Below, one piece after another: positions 14,758 to 22,850 of a stretch of 64,000 nt of DNA; the stretch's first letter is position 1, and each line of letters begins with the position of its first letter. Both the position numbers and the translations under genes were made by a program. Source of the DNA: JABMRF01 sp964584985 (GTDB lineage Bacteria > Patescibacteriota > Patescibacteriia > UBA11705 > JABHMO01); the NCBI GenBank assembly GCA_964584985.1, contig CAZPBK010000003.1, positions 11,284 to 75,283 on the forward strand. Reading direction: 5' to 3'. The notes beneath the pieces are model-generated. The model saw only the letters and a program-made list of their open reading frames with translations, ran no database searches and was not told where the DNA came from.

Positions 14758-15255
14758 TTAAATGTTTTGTAAAAGTTTTAACTCCAGTTTTCGCTTTGCG
14801 CTATCATAAACAGCAAAAGTGGCTTTTTGAAAAAGACCGGCCAAGGTTCCGGGATTAGCCAAGTGGTTTTGATTTACTTTTTCCAGCCAAGGTTTGTGCG
14901 TGTGTCCGTAGATTATTAAATAGCCTGAATTTTTTTTAGCGAAATTCTTAGCTTTGTCCGGATAATGAGTGATATAAATCTTTATTTTATCAAAGTTTAA
15001 TTTAAGATTATATTTTCTTAAATCAATATCATTTTCTTCAGCCGCGTGGGTCATTTCAAAGTCTTGTCCGTGGACATTGCCATAAACACCGTAGATTTTT
15101 CCGGTAAAGTTTTGTCTGAAAAATTTCAAGGTTTCCGCCGAGCACCAATCACCGGCGTGGATTATGGTTTGAATCTCTTGCTCGGCGCAATAATGTAAAA
15201 ATTTGGCGATGTTTATCAAGTTATCATGTGAATCAGAACAAATGCCGATTTTCAT
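14758..15255 (-). CDS. YfcE/MJ0936-type metallophosphoesterase
   Basis: The 165-residue protein has the dinuclear metal motifs in order: DSHDN (8-12), HAGDW near 38, YGNVHG near 58, THYPD near 95 and YGHTHKP near 116. This compact family hydrolyses phosphodiesters in vitro; the physiological substrate is unknown. The start has no Shine-Dalgarno site. It converges with the cysteine-rich orphan, whose terminator lies between them. Confidence 0.9.
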   Translation of the reverse strand: MKIGICSDSHDNLINIAKFLHYCAEQEIQTIIHAGDWCSAETLKFFRQNFTGKIYGVYGNVHGQDFEMTHAAEENDIDLRKYNLKLNFDKIKIYITHYPDKAKNFAKKNSGYLIIYGHTHKPWLEKVNQNHLANPGTLAGLFQKATFAVYDSAKRKLELKLLQNI

Positions 15256-15333
15256 AAATATTTTTAGTTAAAAAATTTCACCTCTTAATAACAATATAAA
15301 GTATATTTACGGCTTTGGCAATTATTTTTTAAT

Positions 15334-15362
15334 TAAAAAAGCCCTGATTAAATTCAGAGCTT
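15334..15362 (-). terminator. Terminator of tig
   Basis: AGCTCTGA and TCAGGGCT form a stem followed by six T on the minus strand. Confidence 0.8.
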
Positions 15363-15376
15363 TTAAATTATAAGGG

Positions 15377-16687
15377 TTATTTGTTGTTAAAAACTTTTTC
15401 TTTAATTAAATCAATGGCTTTGCGGTTGGCGATCAGGTTGCCGAAATAATGATTGGCGTTTTCAGTGTTAAGCTGTTTTTCCAATTCATCGATTTTTTGA
15501 GCATAAGCCGGGTTCATTTTATAACTGGCCAAGGTTTTTTGTTTTTCTTGTTCAATTTCCTGTTTGTCCGCTTTAATATTATTTTCTTGAGCAAACTTGC
15601 GAATCAATAGGCCGGTTTTTACCCGTTTGATGGCATCCGGAGTAAAGTCCAAGCGTAAATCTGATTCTGACTTTTTAATGCTTTTCAGATAATCTTCCAT
15701 TTTTCCGCCTTGACGGGTAATATTGTCCTGCAGTTCCTGCATCATTTTTTCAATTTCTTGATTAATCAGTGATTCCGGGATTTCCTCAAATTCGCTTTTT
15801 TCGATTAGTTGGTTGATAATATCCAACTCCACTCTTTGTTTTTCTTTGGTGGCTTTTTCTTGTTTTAGGTTTGATTCAATGTGGCTTTTTAAGCCTTTTA
15901 GATCTTTTAATCCAAGACCTTTGGCAAATTCATCATTGATTTCCGGCATTTCTCGTTTGTAAACCGCCTGAACCGTCACTTTAAAAGTGCCTTTTTTCCC
16001 GCGCAGATTTTCAGCGTGGTATTTTTCAGGAAAAGTAAGAGTAAATTCCTTGGTTTCATCTTTTTTTAAGCCGATTAAATTATCTTCAAAGCCCGGAATC
16101 ATGGTGTTGCTGCCGATCACCAAGGGATGTTTTTTAGCACTGCCACCTTCAATCTTGGCATCATCCACACTGGCTTCAAAATCAATTTCCACTTTGTCGC
16201 CTTTTTCTGCAGCTTTGTCAGCAATTGTCTCCTTGGCTCGCATTTTTTTTAAATCATTTAAAACTTTTTCAATCTCATTTTCCTCAATTTTTGGTTCTTG
16301 TGCGGGTTTAACCTCCACCTTGTCAAAAGAGCAGATTTTAACCTTGGGTAAAAGATCCAAAGTGGCTTTGTAAATAAACGGATTGCCCGGAGCTAATTTT
16401 TGTACTTCTATTTTTGGTTGGGAAGCGATTTCCAAGTCTTCTTTTTCCAAAGCTTGCCAAATGGATTTTTGCACCGCCATATTGCCCGCGGTCTGGTACA
16501 CGGTCATTTCCCCGGCTTCTTTTATAACAATATCTAATGGCGCTTTGCCCGGTCGAAAACCTTTGATCTCTTTTTGTTTGGAGATTTCAGCGGCCGCTGA
16601 TTCCAAAAACGGTTTAAGTTCTTCAGTGCTTAATTCAATGGTTAATTCAACTTGTGATTTTTCCAAGTCTTTTTTGTTAACTTCCAT
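15377..16687 (-). CDS. tig: Trigger factor (ribosome-associated chaperone)
   Basis: The 436-residue protein has all three parts: an N-terminal ribosome-binding domain with the signature IKGFRPGKAP (about 38-47), a peptidyl-prolyl isomerase domain (about 150-245, with FPEKYHAENLRGKKGTFKV), and a long helical C-terminal chaperone domain. Trigger factor binds at the ribosomal exit via L23 and protects nascent chains. It is a single-gene unit with its own promoter and terminator. Confidence 0.97.
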   Translation of the reverse strand: MEVNKKDLEKSQVELTIELSTEELKPFLESAAAEISKQKEIKGFRPGKAPLDIVIKEAGEMTVYQTAGNMAVQKSIWQALEKEDLEIASQPKIEVQKLAPGNPFIYKATLDLLPKVKICSFDKVEVKPAQEPKIEENEIEKVLNDLKKMRAKETIADKAAEKGDKVEIDFEASVDDAKIEGGSAKKHPLVIGSNTMIPGFEDNLIGLKKDETKEFTLTFPEKYHAENLRGKKGTFKVTVQAVYKREMPEINDEFAKGLGLKDLKGLKSHIESNLKQEKATKEKQRVELDIINQLIEKSEFEEIPESLINQEIEKMMQELQDNITRQGGKMEDYLKSIKKSESDLRLDFTPDAIKRVKTGLLIRKFAQENNIKADKQEIEQEKQKTLASYKMNPAYAQKIDELEKQLNTENANHYFGNLIANRKAIDLIKEKVFNNK

Positions 16688-16724
16688 AAATAATTTTTTA
16701 TTATAATTTAGCTAATGTTTGTCC

Positions 16725-16753
16725 ATAATAACAAAGTCGCGAGAAAAAAGCAA
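16725..16753 (-). promoter_or_regulatory. Promoter of tig
   Basis: TTGCTT, 17 bp, TATTAT on the minus strand, 38 bp ahead of the start codon. Confidence 0.55.
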
Positions 16754-17026
16754 GGGAAAAAGAGAAGGTGTAATTATACCAAAAAATAAAGAAAGCAATA
16801 AATCAATGAATAAAAACATTAAAAATCAACAAAGAAATAAATTAAGAAGGATTTAGGGACAAAAGATTATTTTATTCAGGATTTCCGAAAAAGATTTAAT
16901 CCTAATTATTCCGGAACGAATTACGAATCATAACCAAAACCTTTTGTCCTCCTGCCTGCCGGCGGGCAGGGGGACAGTTTGTAAAATAAATTTAAAAAGA
17001 AATGATTTGAATTTTTTTTAGATAAC
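16754..17026. other. Intergenic stretch with nested inverted repeats and a GC-rich palindrome
   Basis: No gene is visible between the tig promoter and the hppA terminator. A 9-bp inverted repeat (GGACAAAAG at 16857-16865, CTTTTGTCC at 16941-16949) encloses smaller ones. Next to it lies a GC-rich 12-bp hairpin (16946-16977; arms TGTCCTCCTGCC and GGCAGGGGGACA) that stands out in this AT-rich region and looks like a mobile or repeat palindrome. I see only one copy in the window. Confidence 0.5.
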
Positions 17027-17030
17027 AAAA

Positions 17031-17050
17031 AAGAGGCCTTATAGCCTCTT
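17031..17050 (-). terminator. Terminator of hppA
   Basis: AAGAGGC and GCCTCTT form a stem followed by six T on the minus strand. Confidence 0.85.
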
Positions 17051-17071
17051 TTTCATATTTGAACTTTTTAT

Positions 17072-19084
17072 TTACATCCATAATTTGGCAATCACTCCGA
17101 CTATCAGTAAAGCCACAATATTCAAAATTTTGATCATCGGGTTAATGGCCGGACCGGCGGTGTCTTTGTAAGGATCACCAACCGTATCTCCGGTTACTGC
17201 CGCTTTGTGCGCATCCGAGCCTTTGCCGCCGTAATGTCCGTCTTCAATATGTTTTTTAGCGTTGTCCCAGGCTCCGCCGCCGGTGGTCATGGAAATGGCG
17301 ACAAAAAGTCCGGTGATAATACTACCGACCAATAGACCACCCAAAGCCAAAGGCCCTAAAAATACTCCGACAATGATTGGCACCACAACCGGGATCAAAG
17401 CCGGTATAATCATTTGTTTAATAGCGGCCTTGGTGACAATATCCACTGTTTTGGCATATTCGGGTTTGGTTTCACCAGTCATAATACCTTTGTTTTCTTT
17501 GAATTGTCTTCTGACTTCAGCCACTACTTTTCCGGCGGTTTTCCCTACAGCTTCCATGGAAAGAGCACCAAAAAGATAAGGCAAAAGCCCTCCGATAAAT
17601 AGTCCGATTAAAACCTTTGGTGAACTTAAGCTGAAAATAAATTCAGTGCCAACGATTTCATTACTCAAAGCATGGGTATAATCAGCAAAAAGCACCAGCG
17701 CGGCCAAGGCGGCTGAGCCAATGGCATAACCTTTAGTTACCGCTTTGGTGGTATTACCGACTGCGTCCAAGGGGTCGGTGATATTTCTAACTTCTTTAGG
17801 TAATTCAGCCATTTCGGCAATGCCTCCGGCGTTGTCGGTGATCGGACCGTAAGAATCAATAGCAACAATAATTCCGGTCATGGACAACATACTCATGGCG
17901 GCGATGGCAATACCGTAAAGGCCGGCAAACCAGTAAGAAGTTAAAATACCGGCGCAGATTACCAAAATCGGCCAGCCTGTGGATTTCATGGAAACAGCCA
18001 ATCCGGAAATAATATTGGTGCCGTGTCCGGTTTGACTGGCTTCAGCGATTTCTTTGACCGGTTTATATTTTGTAGAAGTGTAGTATTCGGTAATAATAAT
18101 AATTGCCGCGGTAACTACCAGTCCTACCAAAGAAGCCAAAAACAGGCTGGTAGTTGAATATTCTCCATTGCCAAACATTAACCAGCGAGTAGCAAAGTAA
18201 AAACCAACGGCCGCCAAAAGACCGGAAGCGATCAAGCCTTTGTACAGAGCGGACATGATGTTTTGTTTTGACTTTAATTTAATAAACCAGGTTCCGACAA
18301 TTGAAGCTAAAATAGCGATTCCTCCCAAGAATAGGGGATATAAGACCGCATTTTCAAATCCCAAAAAAGTTAAGGAACCCAAGAACATTGCGGCGACCGC
18401 GGTGACGGCGTAAGTTTCAAAAAGATCAGCGGCCATACCGGCACAATCTCCGACATTATCTCCGACATTGTCGGCAATAACCGCCGGATTTCTCGGATCA
18501 TCTTCAGGAATACCGGCTTCCACCTTTCCAACCAAGTCTGCACCGACATCAGCCGCTTTAGTATAAATTCCTCCGCCCAGTCTGGCGAAAATGGAAATTA
18601 GACTACCGCCAAAACCTAATCCAATCAAGGCATGAACATCTTTGGTAAGAAAGTAATATCCGGTTACGCCGAGTAAAGCCAGACCGACAACTAAAAGTCC
18701 GGTAACTGTACCGCCTTTTACGGCTACATCCATGGCTTTTTTTAATCCTCCTCTAGCCGCTTCCGTGGTTCTGACATTGGCCCTTACGGCAATATTCATG
18801 CCAATGTAGCCGGCCAAACCGGAGAAAACCGCACCAACTAAAAAACCGATAGCGGTTTTCCAGCCAAGAAAGATCCATAAAAGGATTAAAACAATTATTC
18901 CAATAATGGCAATGGTTTTGTATTGTCTGTTTAAGTAAGCTTTGGCACCTTGCTGAATAGCTTTGGCAATTTCTTGCATTTTTTCATTTCCGGTTGCTTT
19001 TTTTAGAATCTGTCTGATTAAAAGCAATCCGTAGACAATGCCGACAGCAGAGGCGGCCAGAGCAAAAATAATGGAAATGTTCAT
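17072..19084 (-). CDS. hppA: Membrane-bound proton-translocating pyrophosphatase, K+-independent type
   Basis: The 670-residue protein has about 16 membrane helices and the pyrophosphate-binding block DVGADLVGKVE...DDPRNPAVIADNVGDNVGD with its aspartates. A second conserved block is GPITDNAGGIAEM. It couples pyrophosphate hydrolysis to proton pumping. In the motif GNTTKAVTKGYAIGSA the key position is Lys; in K+-dependent enzymes it is Ala, so this should be the K+-independent form. In a cell that may lack respiration it could use pyrophosphate from biosynthesis to energise the membrane. Confidence 0.97.
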   Translation of the reverse strand: MNISIIFALAASAVGIVYGLLLIRQILKKATGNEKMQEIAKAIQQGAKAYLNRQYKTIAIIGIIVLILLWIFLGWKTAIGFLVGAVFSGLAGYIGMNIAVRANVRTTEAARGGLKKAMDVAVKGGTVTGLLVVGLALLGVTGYYFLTKDVHALIGLGFGGSLISIFARLGGGIYTKAADVGADLVGKVEAGIPEDDPRNPAVIADNVGDNVGDCAGMAADLFETYAVTAVAAMFLGSLTFLGFENAVLYPLFLGGIAILASIVGTWFIKLKSKQNIMSALYKGLIASGLLAAVGFYFATRWLMFGNGEYSTTSLFLASLVGLVVTAAIIIITEYYTSTKYKPVKEIAEASQTGHGTNIISGLAVSMKSTGWPILVICAGILTSYWFAGLYGIAIAAMSMLSMTGIIVAIDSYGPITDNAGGIAEMAELPKEVRNITDPLDAVGNTTKAVTKGYAIGSAALAALVLFADYTHALSNEIVGTEFIFSLSSPKVLIGLFIGGLLPYLFGALSMEAVGKTAGKVVAEVRRQFKENKGIMTGETKPEYAKTVDIVTKAAIKQMIIPALIPVVVPIIVGVFLGPLALGGLLVGSIITGLFVAISMTTGGGAWDNAKKHIEDGHYGGKGSDAHKAAVTGDTVGDPYKDTAGPAINPMIKILNIVALLIVGVIAKLWM

Positions 19085-19164
19085 ATAGTTTTTTGCAATC
19101 CGAATTTTGATTAGCGATTATTTTCAATAAATAACCGATAAGTCAAAAAAACGGTTGACTTGGA

Positions 19165-19425
19165 TTATTTATTTTTAAGCTTTGCCATTTTTTCTTTTTC
19201 CTTTTGTTCTTGTTTTTTTCTTTTTTCTTCGCGTTTAAGAGCTACATCGGCTTTTGAACGCATAATTTGTTTACCCTTGTAATACCCGCATTCCGAGCAA
19301 GCTCTATGCGGTTTTATTGGGTTGTTGCATTTTGGACAAGTTGGAGCTTTTTTTACTTTTAAGGCCTCATGCGATCTACCCATTCTGGTTCTGGATTTAT
19401 TTTTTCTATGCTTTGGTACGGACAT
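19165..19425 (-). CDS. rpmF: Ribosomal protein L32
   Basis: The 86-residue protein begins with the usual MSVPKHRKNKSRTRMGRSH and carries a zinc ribbon C35-x2-C38...C48-x2-C51 (CPKCNNPIKPHRACSECG). A Lys/Glu-rich tail of about 25 residues is added. L32 is a small protein of the large ribosomal subunit. It is upstream of hppA on the same strand with an 80-bp gap. Confidence 0.95.
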   Translation of the reverse strand: MSVPKHRKNKSRTRMGRSHEALKVKKAPTCPKCNNPIKPHRACSECGYYKGKQIMRSKADVALKREEKRKKQEQKEKEKMAKLKNK

Positions 19426-19524
19426 AATACTTTGAATTATAAAATTAGATTATTTCAAATGTGTAAAAATAATAGCTTATTTATGAAAAAAAATCAAGTA
19501 TTTGGGCTGTTTTTTGTGAAAATG

Positions 19525-19551
19525 AAAAATCCCGTCGGTGTAAACGGGATT
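19525..19551 (-). terminator. Terminator overlapping the end of the 19550-20212 orphan
   Basis: AATCCCGT and ACGGGATT form an 8-bp stem followed by TTTTC on the minus strand, immediately past the stop codon. Confidence 0.8.
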
Positions 19552-20212
19552 AGGTGTTATTGTTTTTTTTTGCAAACTCGGTCAATAGATCAAAAAAAAT
19601 ATTGATTGCCAAGCGGTTGGCTCGGATGGGATTCATCATAAAGGGGGAGCTGATACAGTTTTTAATACTGTTATTGGCGCAATATAGATGAAACATGGCG
19701 CTAAAAATAGATACTGCGGACAGCCATTCCAAAATAATAAGCATGGATTGGGTGTTTTTTTTAAAATCTTCTTTTGGATGAGTAGAAAAACCATTATGTT
19801 TTATGAAGATTGCTCCGGGATTGCTGGGAAAATGTTTTCCCAATATGACTTGCATCGGTGCGCTGGATTGGGTGAGATAAAAAAAAGATTTTTTTAAAGA
19901 TATTTCCGTGTTTTTTATCAGGCCAATTTTTTCTTCTTCTGACAAATTGCTCCATTTTTTGAAATTGTTGTGTGTGCAGGTAGCAAATTTATGCAAGGAT
20001 TTATTTAGAGGAACCATGTCTTGATTCTGCAATTGAGAAAGTTGAACCGTTCGGAGATTTTGGCTGTTTATATGACAGCGGGTATCTTTTTTTGGTTCTT
20101 TAAAAATGTTTTTTAATCGGTGATGTCGGCCGGTTAGGTAGCAAAAATAAATGTTTCCCACCCAATAGCCGTGATAAATTTGGAACCTTTGTTTAGCCGA
20201 GGCAGTCTTCAT
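19550..20212 (-). CDS. Orphan protein, function unknown
   Basis: I do not recognise this 220-residue protein. A His/Arg-rich beginning (YHGYWVGNIYFCYLTGRHH) is followed by helical regions, and a mildly hydrophobic stretch around 160-185 (LIILEWLSAVSIFSAMFHLYC) may be a buried or membrane helix. Several scattered cysteines show no zinc pattern. It has the orphan-class signals: promoter TTGACT-17-TAAATT (20251-20279), Shine-Dalgarno AAAGGAG and its own terminator. Confidence 0.6.
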   Translation of the reverse strand: MKTASAKQRFQIYHGYWVGNIYFCYLTGRHHRLKNIFKEPKKDTRCHINSQNLRTVQLSQLQNQDMVPLNKSLHKFATCTHNNFKKWSNLSEEEKIGLIKNTEISLKKSFFYLTQSSAPMQVILGKHFPSNPGAIFIKHNGFSTHPKEDFKKNTQSMLIILEWLSAVSIFSAMFHLYCANNSIKNCISSPFMMNPIRANRLAINIFFDLLTEFAKKNNNT

Positions 20213-20250
20213 AATACTCTCCTTTTGTTTTTTATAAAGAACATAACTTG

Positions 20251-20279
20251 AATTTATCAGGAAAAAACAAGGGAGTCAA
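20251..20279 (-). promoter_or_regulatory. Promoter of the 19550-20212 orphan
   Basis: TTGACT, 17 bp, TAAATT on the minus strand, back to back with the tRNA-Glu promoter. Confidence 0.65.
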
Positions 20280-20287
20280 CTATCGGG

Positions 20288-20316
20288 TTGACCAAAGTTT
20301 AATTATTTGTTATTGT
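20288..20316 (+). promoter_or_regulatory. Promoter of tRNA-Glu
   Basis: TTGACC, 17 bp, TATTGT, about 20 bp ahead of the tRNA. Confidence 0.6.
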
Positions 20317-20334
20317 AGGGACACAATTTGTTTT

Positions 20335-20409
20335 GGCCCCATCGTCTAGTGGTTAGGACATCAGGTTTTCATCCTGAAAACCGGGGTTCGATTCCCCGTG
20401 GGGTCACCA
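20335..20409 (+). tRNA. tRNA-Glu (anticodon TTC), CCA encoded
   Basis: Acceptor GGCCCCA pairs with TGGGGTC (one G-T), anticodon stem TCAGG/CCTGA with loop TTTTCAT gives anticodon TTC, and the T-arm CGGGG/CCCCG surrounds TTCGATT. CCA is encoded at 20407-20409. Confidence 0.97.
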
Positions 20410-20498
20410 TTGCTTGATTGTAAATGAAGATAGAGTTTAGTAGTAAAGCAAAATAATATTATTGTGAGCAGGATTTAAGTCCTGTTTTTTGTTGCAAT

Positions 20499-21257
20499 TT
20501 ATTTAGGGTTATTCCAAAAAATATCAAACAAAACTTTTATAGTTTGAGATAGGTCTTTACTTTTGATTACAATTGACAGCAACTCTCTTTTAGAGGTGAT
20601 CAAAATAACCTTATCGTCAAAAACGATAATGGATGAAGGGATAGATAATATTTTTTTAGAAAACCGGACTTCTCTTAATTGCTGTTTGTGGTTTTTTAAT
20701 TCTTTTGGGACTTGGCCTTCGGGCCAAATATTTTTAATTTGTATTTTATTCTTAAGCCTTTCCTCTGTATATCTTTTCATGAAATTTTCACCCAATATCT
20801 CGTACAAGGTAGTTGAGGGAATAATACCAAAAACTTTTTTTGAGATTGCCTGGTTTGTTAATCTAATCGTTTGCTGAACGCCTTTTACGCCTTGAAAAAA
20901 ATTTATAGTCGGGATATTCCAATAGTCTTGTTTCATTTTTTTAGTAAGACCACTAACAAAGTCTTGAGCCAAATCAGAAAGTTTTTGTGCTTCTTTTTCT
21001 TTGTCTTGGATAATTTCTAAAATTCTTTTGGGGCTTTCAATTACAAACTTTCTTTTTTTATGACCGCCGACTATTGAAACCAATTTTAATGTTTGGAGTG
21101 AGCCAAGTTCAAAATAAACAGTTGAGCGGGGGAGAGAAAGTTCTTGCGACAAGTATGTTGCTGTTGTCATGCCCTTTTCCAAGATTTTCTGATAAATGAT
21201 TTGAGCTTTTTTGGATAAACCAAGATATTGAAATATTTCTTTTCCTATTGTTGTCAT
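20499..21257 (-). CDS. TrmB-like transcriptional regulator
   Basis: The 252-residue protein starts with a winged-helix domain of the TrmB type (about 8-75: LGLSKKAQIIYQKILEKG, then YLSQELSLPRSTVYFELGSL). A helical linker (about 80-110) leads to an effector-type domain with DDKVILITSKRELLSIVIKS, as in TrmB-related proteins common in archaea and CPR bacteria. The ligand is unknown. It is divergent from the two-gene operon at 21422-22737, and a 9-bp inverted repeat sits 7 bp before its start codon, suggesting autoregulation and control of the operon. Confidence 0.85.
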   Translation of the reverse strand: MTTIGKEIFQYLGLSKKAQIIYQKILEKGMTTATYLSQELSLPRSTVYFELGSLQTLKLVSIVGGHKKRKFVIESPKRILEIIQDKEKEAQKLSDLAQDFVSGLTKKMKQDYWNIPTINFFQGVKGVQQTIRLTNQAISKKVFGIIPSTTLYEILGENFMKRYTEERLKNKIQIKNIWPEGQVPKELKNHKQQLREVRFSKKILSIPSSIIVFDDKVILITSKRELLSIVIKSKDLSQTIKVLFDIFWNNPK

Positions 21258-21263
21258 ATCTTG

Positions 21264-21293
21264 TTAGACAAAGAGTGTATTGTTTTTGTCTAA
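21264..21293. promoter_or_regulatory. Inverted-repeat operator candidate at the TrmB-like gene
   Basis: TTAGACAAA (21264-21272) and TTTGTCTAA (21285-21293) form a perfect 9-bp inverted repeat with a 12-bp spacer. It starts 7 bp upstream of the regulator gene, in the divergent intergenic region, where a dimeric winged-helix protein would bind. Confidence 0.55.
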
Positions 21294-21421
21294 AATTAGT
21301 TATTTATATTAAATAATTATATTTTTGTCAGTATCTATTGTCATAATAACACAAGTAATCTATTATTTCAATAGGTAGTTATATTTGAGATCTTTATCAA
21401 TTTAATTTTTAGGAGGGAAAA

Positions 21422-21787
21422 ATGAATAGGTTTGATTATGATTTTGTAAATAAATTGAAGTTGTTTATATTAGATGGGTTTTTTCTCTCTCTGCTTATAA
21501 GTATAGTTGCAATAACAGGATTTCCTTTAGTAGCTGTTAGTCGTGGGGTACCTACGAATAGTTACAGTAGTTATCTAGTGTTTTGTGTTGTGTTGAGTCC
21601 TTTGGTTAGTTTTCTATTTTTGGTGTGTCATCGCATGATAGTTATAAAAAAGAAGCGGTTTCTAAGTAAATTGAGAAAAAGATCAGATCCAAAAACAGAT
21701 AGGCTAGTTGAGTCTGTTTATAAGACTGGGTCGAGACAATGGGTTTCGGGCTGGAATATTTCAACTTCAAAAAGGAGGAAAAAATGA
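21422..21787 (+). CDS. Two-helix membrane orphan, first gene of an operon
   Basis: I do not recognise this 121-residue protein. It has two clear membrane helices (about 16-38 and 50-70) with a short loop between them, and a basic cytoplasmic tail rich in Lys/Arg/Ser. AGGAGGG lies six bases ahead of the ATG. The stop codon overlaps the next start in ATGA, so the two proteins are translationally coupled and probably interact. It may anchor the coiled-coil partner to the membrane. Confidence 0.7.
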   Translation: MNRFDYDFVNKLKLFILDGFFLSLLISIVAITGFPLVAVSRGVPTNSYSSYLVFCVVLSPLVSFLFLVCHRMIVIKKKRFLSKLRKRSDPKTDRLVESVYKTGSRQWVSGWNISTSKRRKK

Positions 21788-22737
21788 GTGGTAAAAAAAA
21801 CGAAGTAATTCATTTCAAAAGTGGTTCTCAAACTGTACAGCAAAACAAAGAGATTCGAGAAATTTCTGAAAAACTTAAAAAAGCCCAGCGGAATTTTTGT
21901 AAATTGGATGAAAATTTCGGTCTTTTGCTGGAAACTCGGGATTCAGACGGCCAATCGGGCTTATGGGCGAAAATCATGCGAAAAACAAAAAAAGTTTTAC
22001 GCCTGGGACGAGAACAGCAAAGACCGCTTCGGAACTTGTCCAAGAAAATCAAACATTTGATTTGTTTGTTGCAAGAAACCTTAACCGATGTTTCCAAGGT
22101 TGCTTCAAATGTGGGGGAAGAGTTGCATACTTCTAAAAAAGAGCTTGGGCGTATCAAAGAAGAAAACTGGAAATTGTCCGAATTAAGGGAGTATTTTTTG
22201 CAAAAAGCAGAGATGACAATGCCTGCTGAAGTATCTTGGATTTCTAAGAGAGAAATAGAGCTTTTGTCGGAAAAAGCTCGTGAGCGAAAAAAAAGCGAAC
22301 TTATTCATTACTTGGAAAACGATCAGAAGGCCCAGGCCTCCTTGTTAAGAATGTTGGGTCAGTCGGCTGGTATGGCTTTGGAAGTTTTGGAAAAAGCTTC
22401 AGTTCAGTATTTGAGTTTAACTAAGGTTGTTGAGCCAATAGAGATTCTCAGACAAGCTACCGAAGACATGGGAAATATAGTTTTGGCCAGTGATGATGCT
22501 ACCCAGGTAATAAAAGGGTATATGGGCCAGATTGAACAGCTTATGAATCTTTCGGTTGCTTCGGTTGGAGCCTTGCGTGATCATTTGATCGCTTCGGACA
22601 GTACAACCGAAGAACTTCAAAAGCATGCTGATGTAATTGCCGAGGCGATGGCTCAAATAGACAATCCTCAGGAGAGTCAGGTCAAGGTAAAAGATAAACA
22701 GGGTCAAGATTGGACTAAACTTTTGACTTTTGAGTAA
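21784..22737 (+). CDS. Coiled-coil orphan coupled to the membrane protein
   Basis: The 317-residue protein starts MSGKKNEVIHF behind AAGGAGG inside the end of the upstream gene. Most of it is predicted helix with heptad-like patterns (about 25-60, 85-155, 165-215 and 230-300) and no hydrophobic membrane segment. The organisation recalls TelA/KlaA or toxic-anion-resistance helical proteins, but I see no decisive motif. The divergent TrmB-like gene probably controls it. Confidence 0.65.
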   Translation: MSGKKNEVIHFKSGSQTVQQNKEIREISEKLKKAQRNFCKLDENFGLLLETRDSDGQSGLWAKIMRKTKKVLRLGREQQRPLRNLSKKIKHLICLLQETLTDVSKVASNVGEELHTSKKELGRIKEENWKLSELREYFLQKAEMTMPAEVSWISKREIELLSEKARERKKSELIHYLENDQKAQASLLRMLGQSAGMALEVLEKASVQYLSLTKVVEPIEILRQATEDMGNIVLASDDATQVIKGYMGQIEQLMNLSVASVGALRDHLIASDSTTEELQKHADVIAEAMAQIDNPQESQVKVKDKQGQDWTKLLTFE

Positions 22738-22746
22738 ATTTGTATT

Positions 22747-22780
22747 GGGCAGAGGAAACATATTTCCTCTGCCCTCTTTG
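22747..22780 (+). terminator. Terminator of the 21422-22737 operon
   Basis: GGGCAGAGGAAA and TTTCCTCTGCCC form a perfect 12-bp stem with a 4-nt loop, followed by TCTTTGTTT. Confidence 0.9.
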
Positions 22781-22806
22781 TTTATTGCTGAAATTTGGTT
22801 TATAAT
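22778..22806 (+). promoter_or_regulatory. Promoter of tsaD-tsaE-kinase
   Basis: TTGTTT, 17 bp, TATAAT, about 45 bp ahead of the tsaD start. Confidence 0.55.
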
Positions 22807-22850
22807 GTAAAGTGAAAACAAAAGAAATATATAATGTCAAAAAGGCAAAT

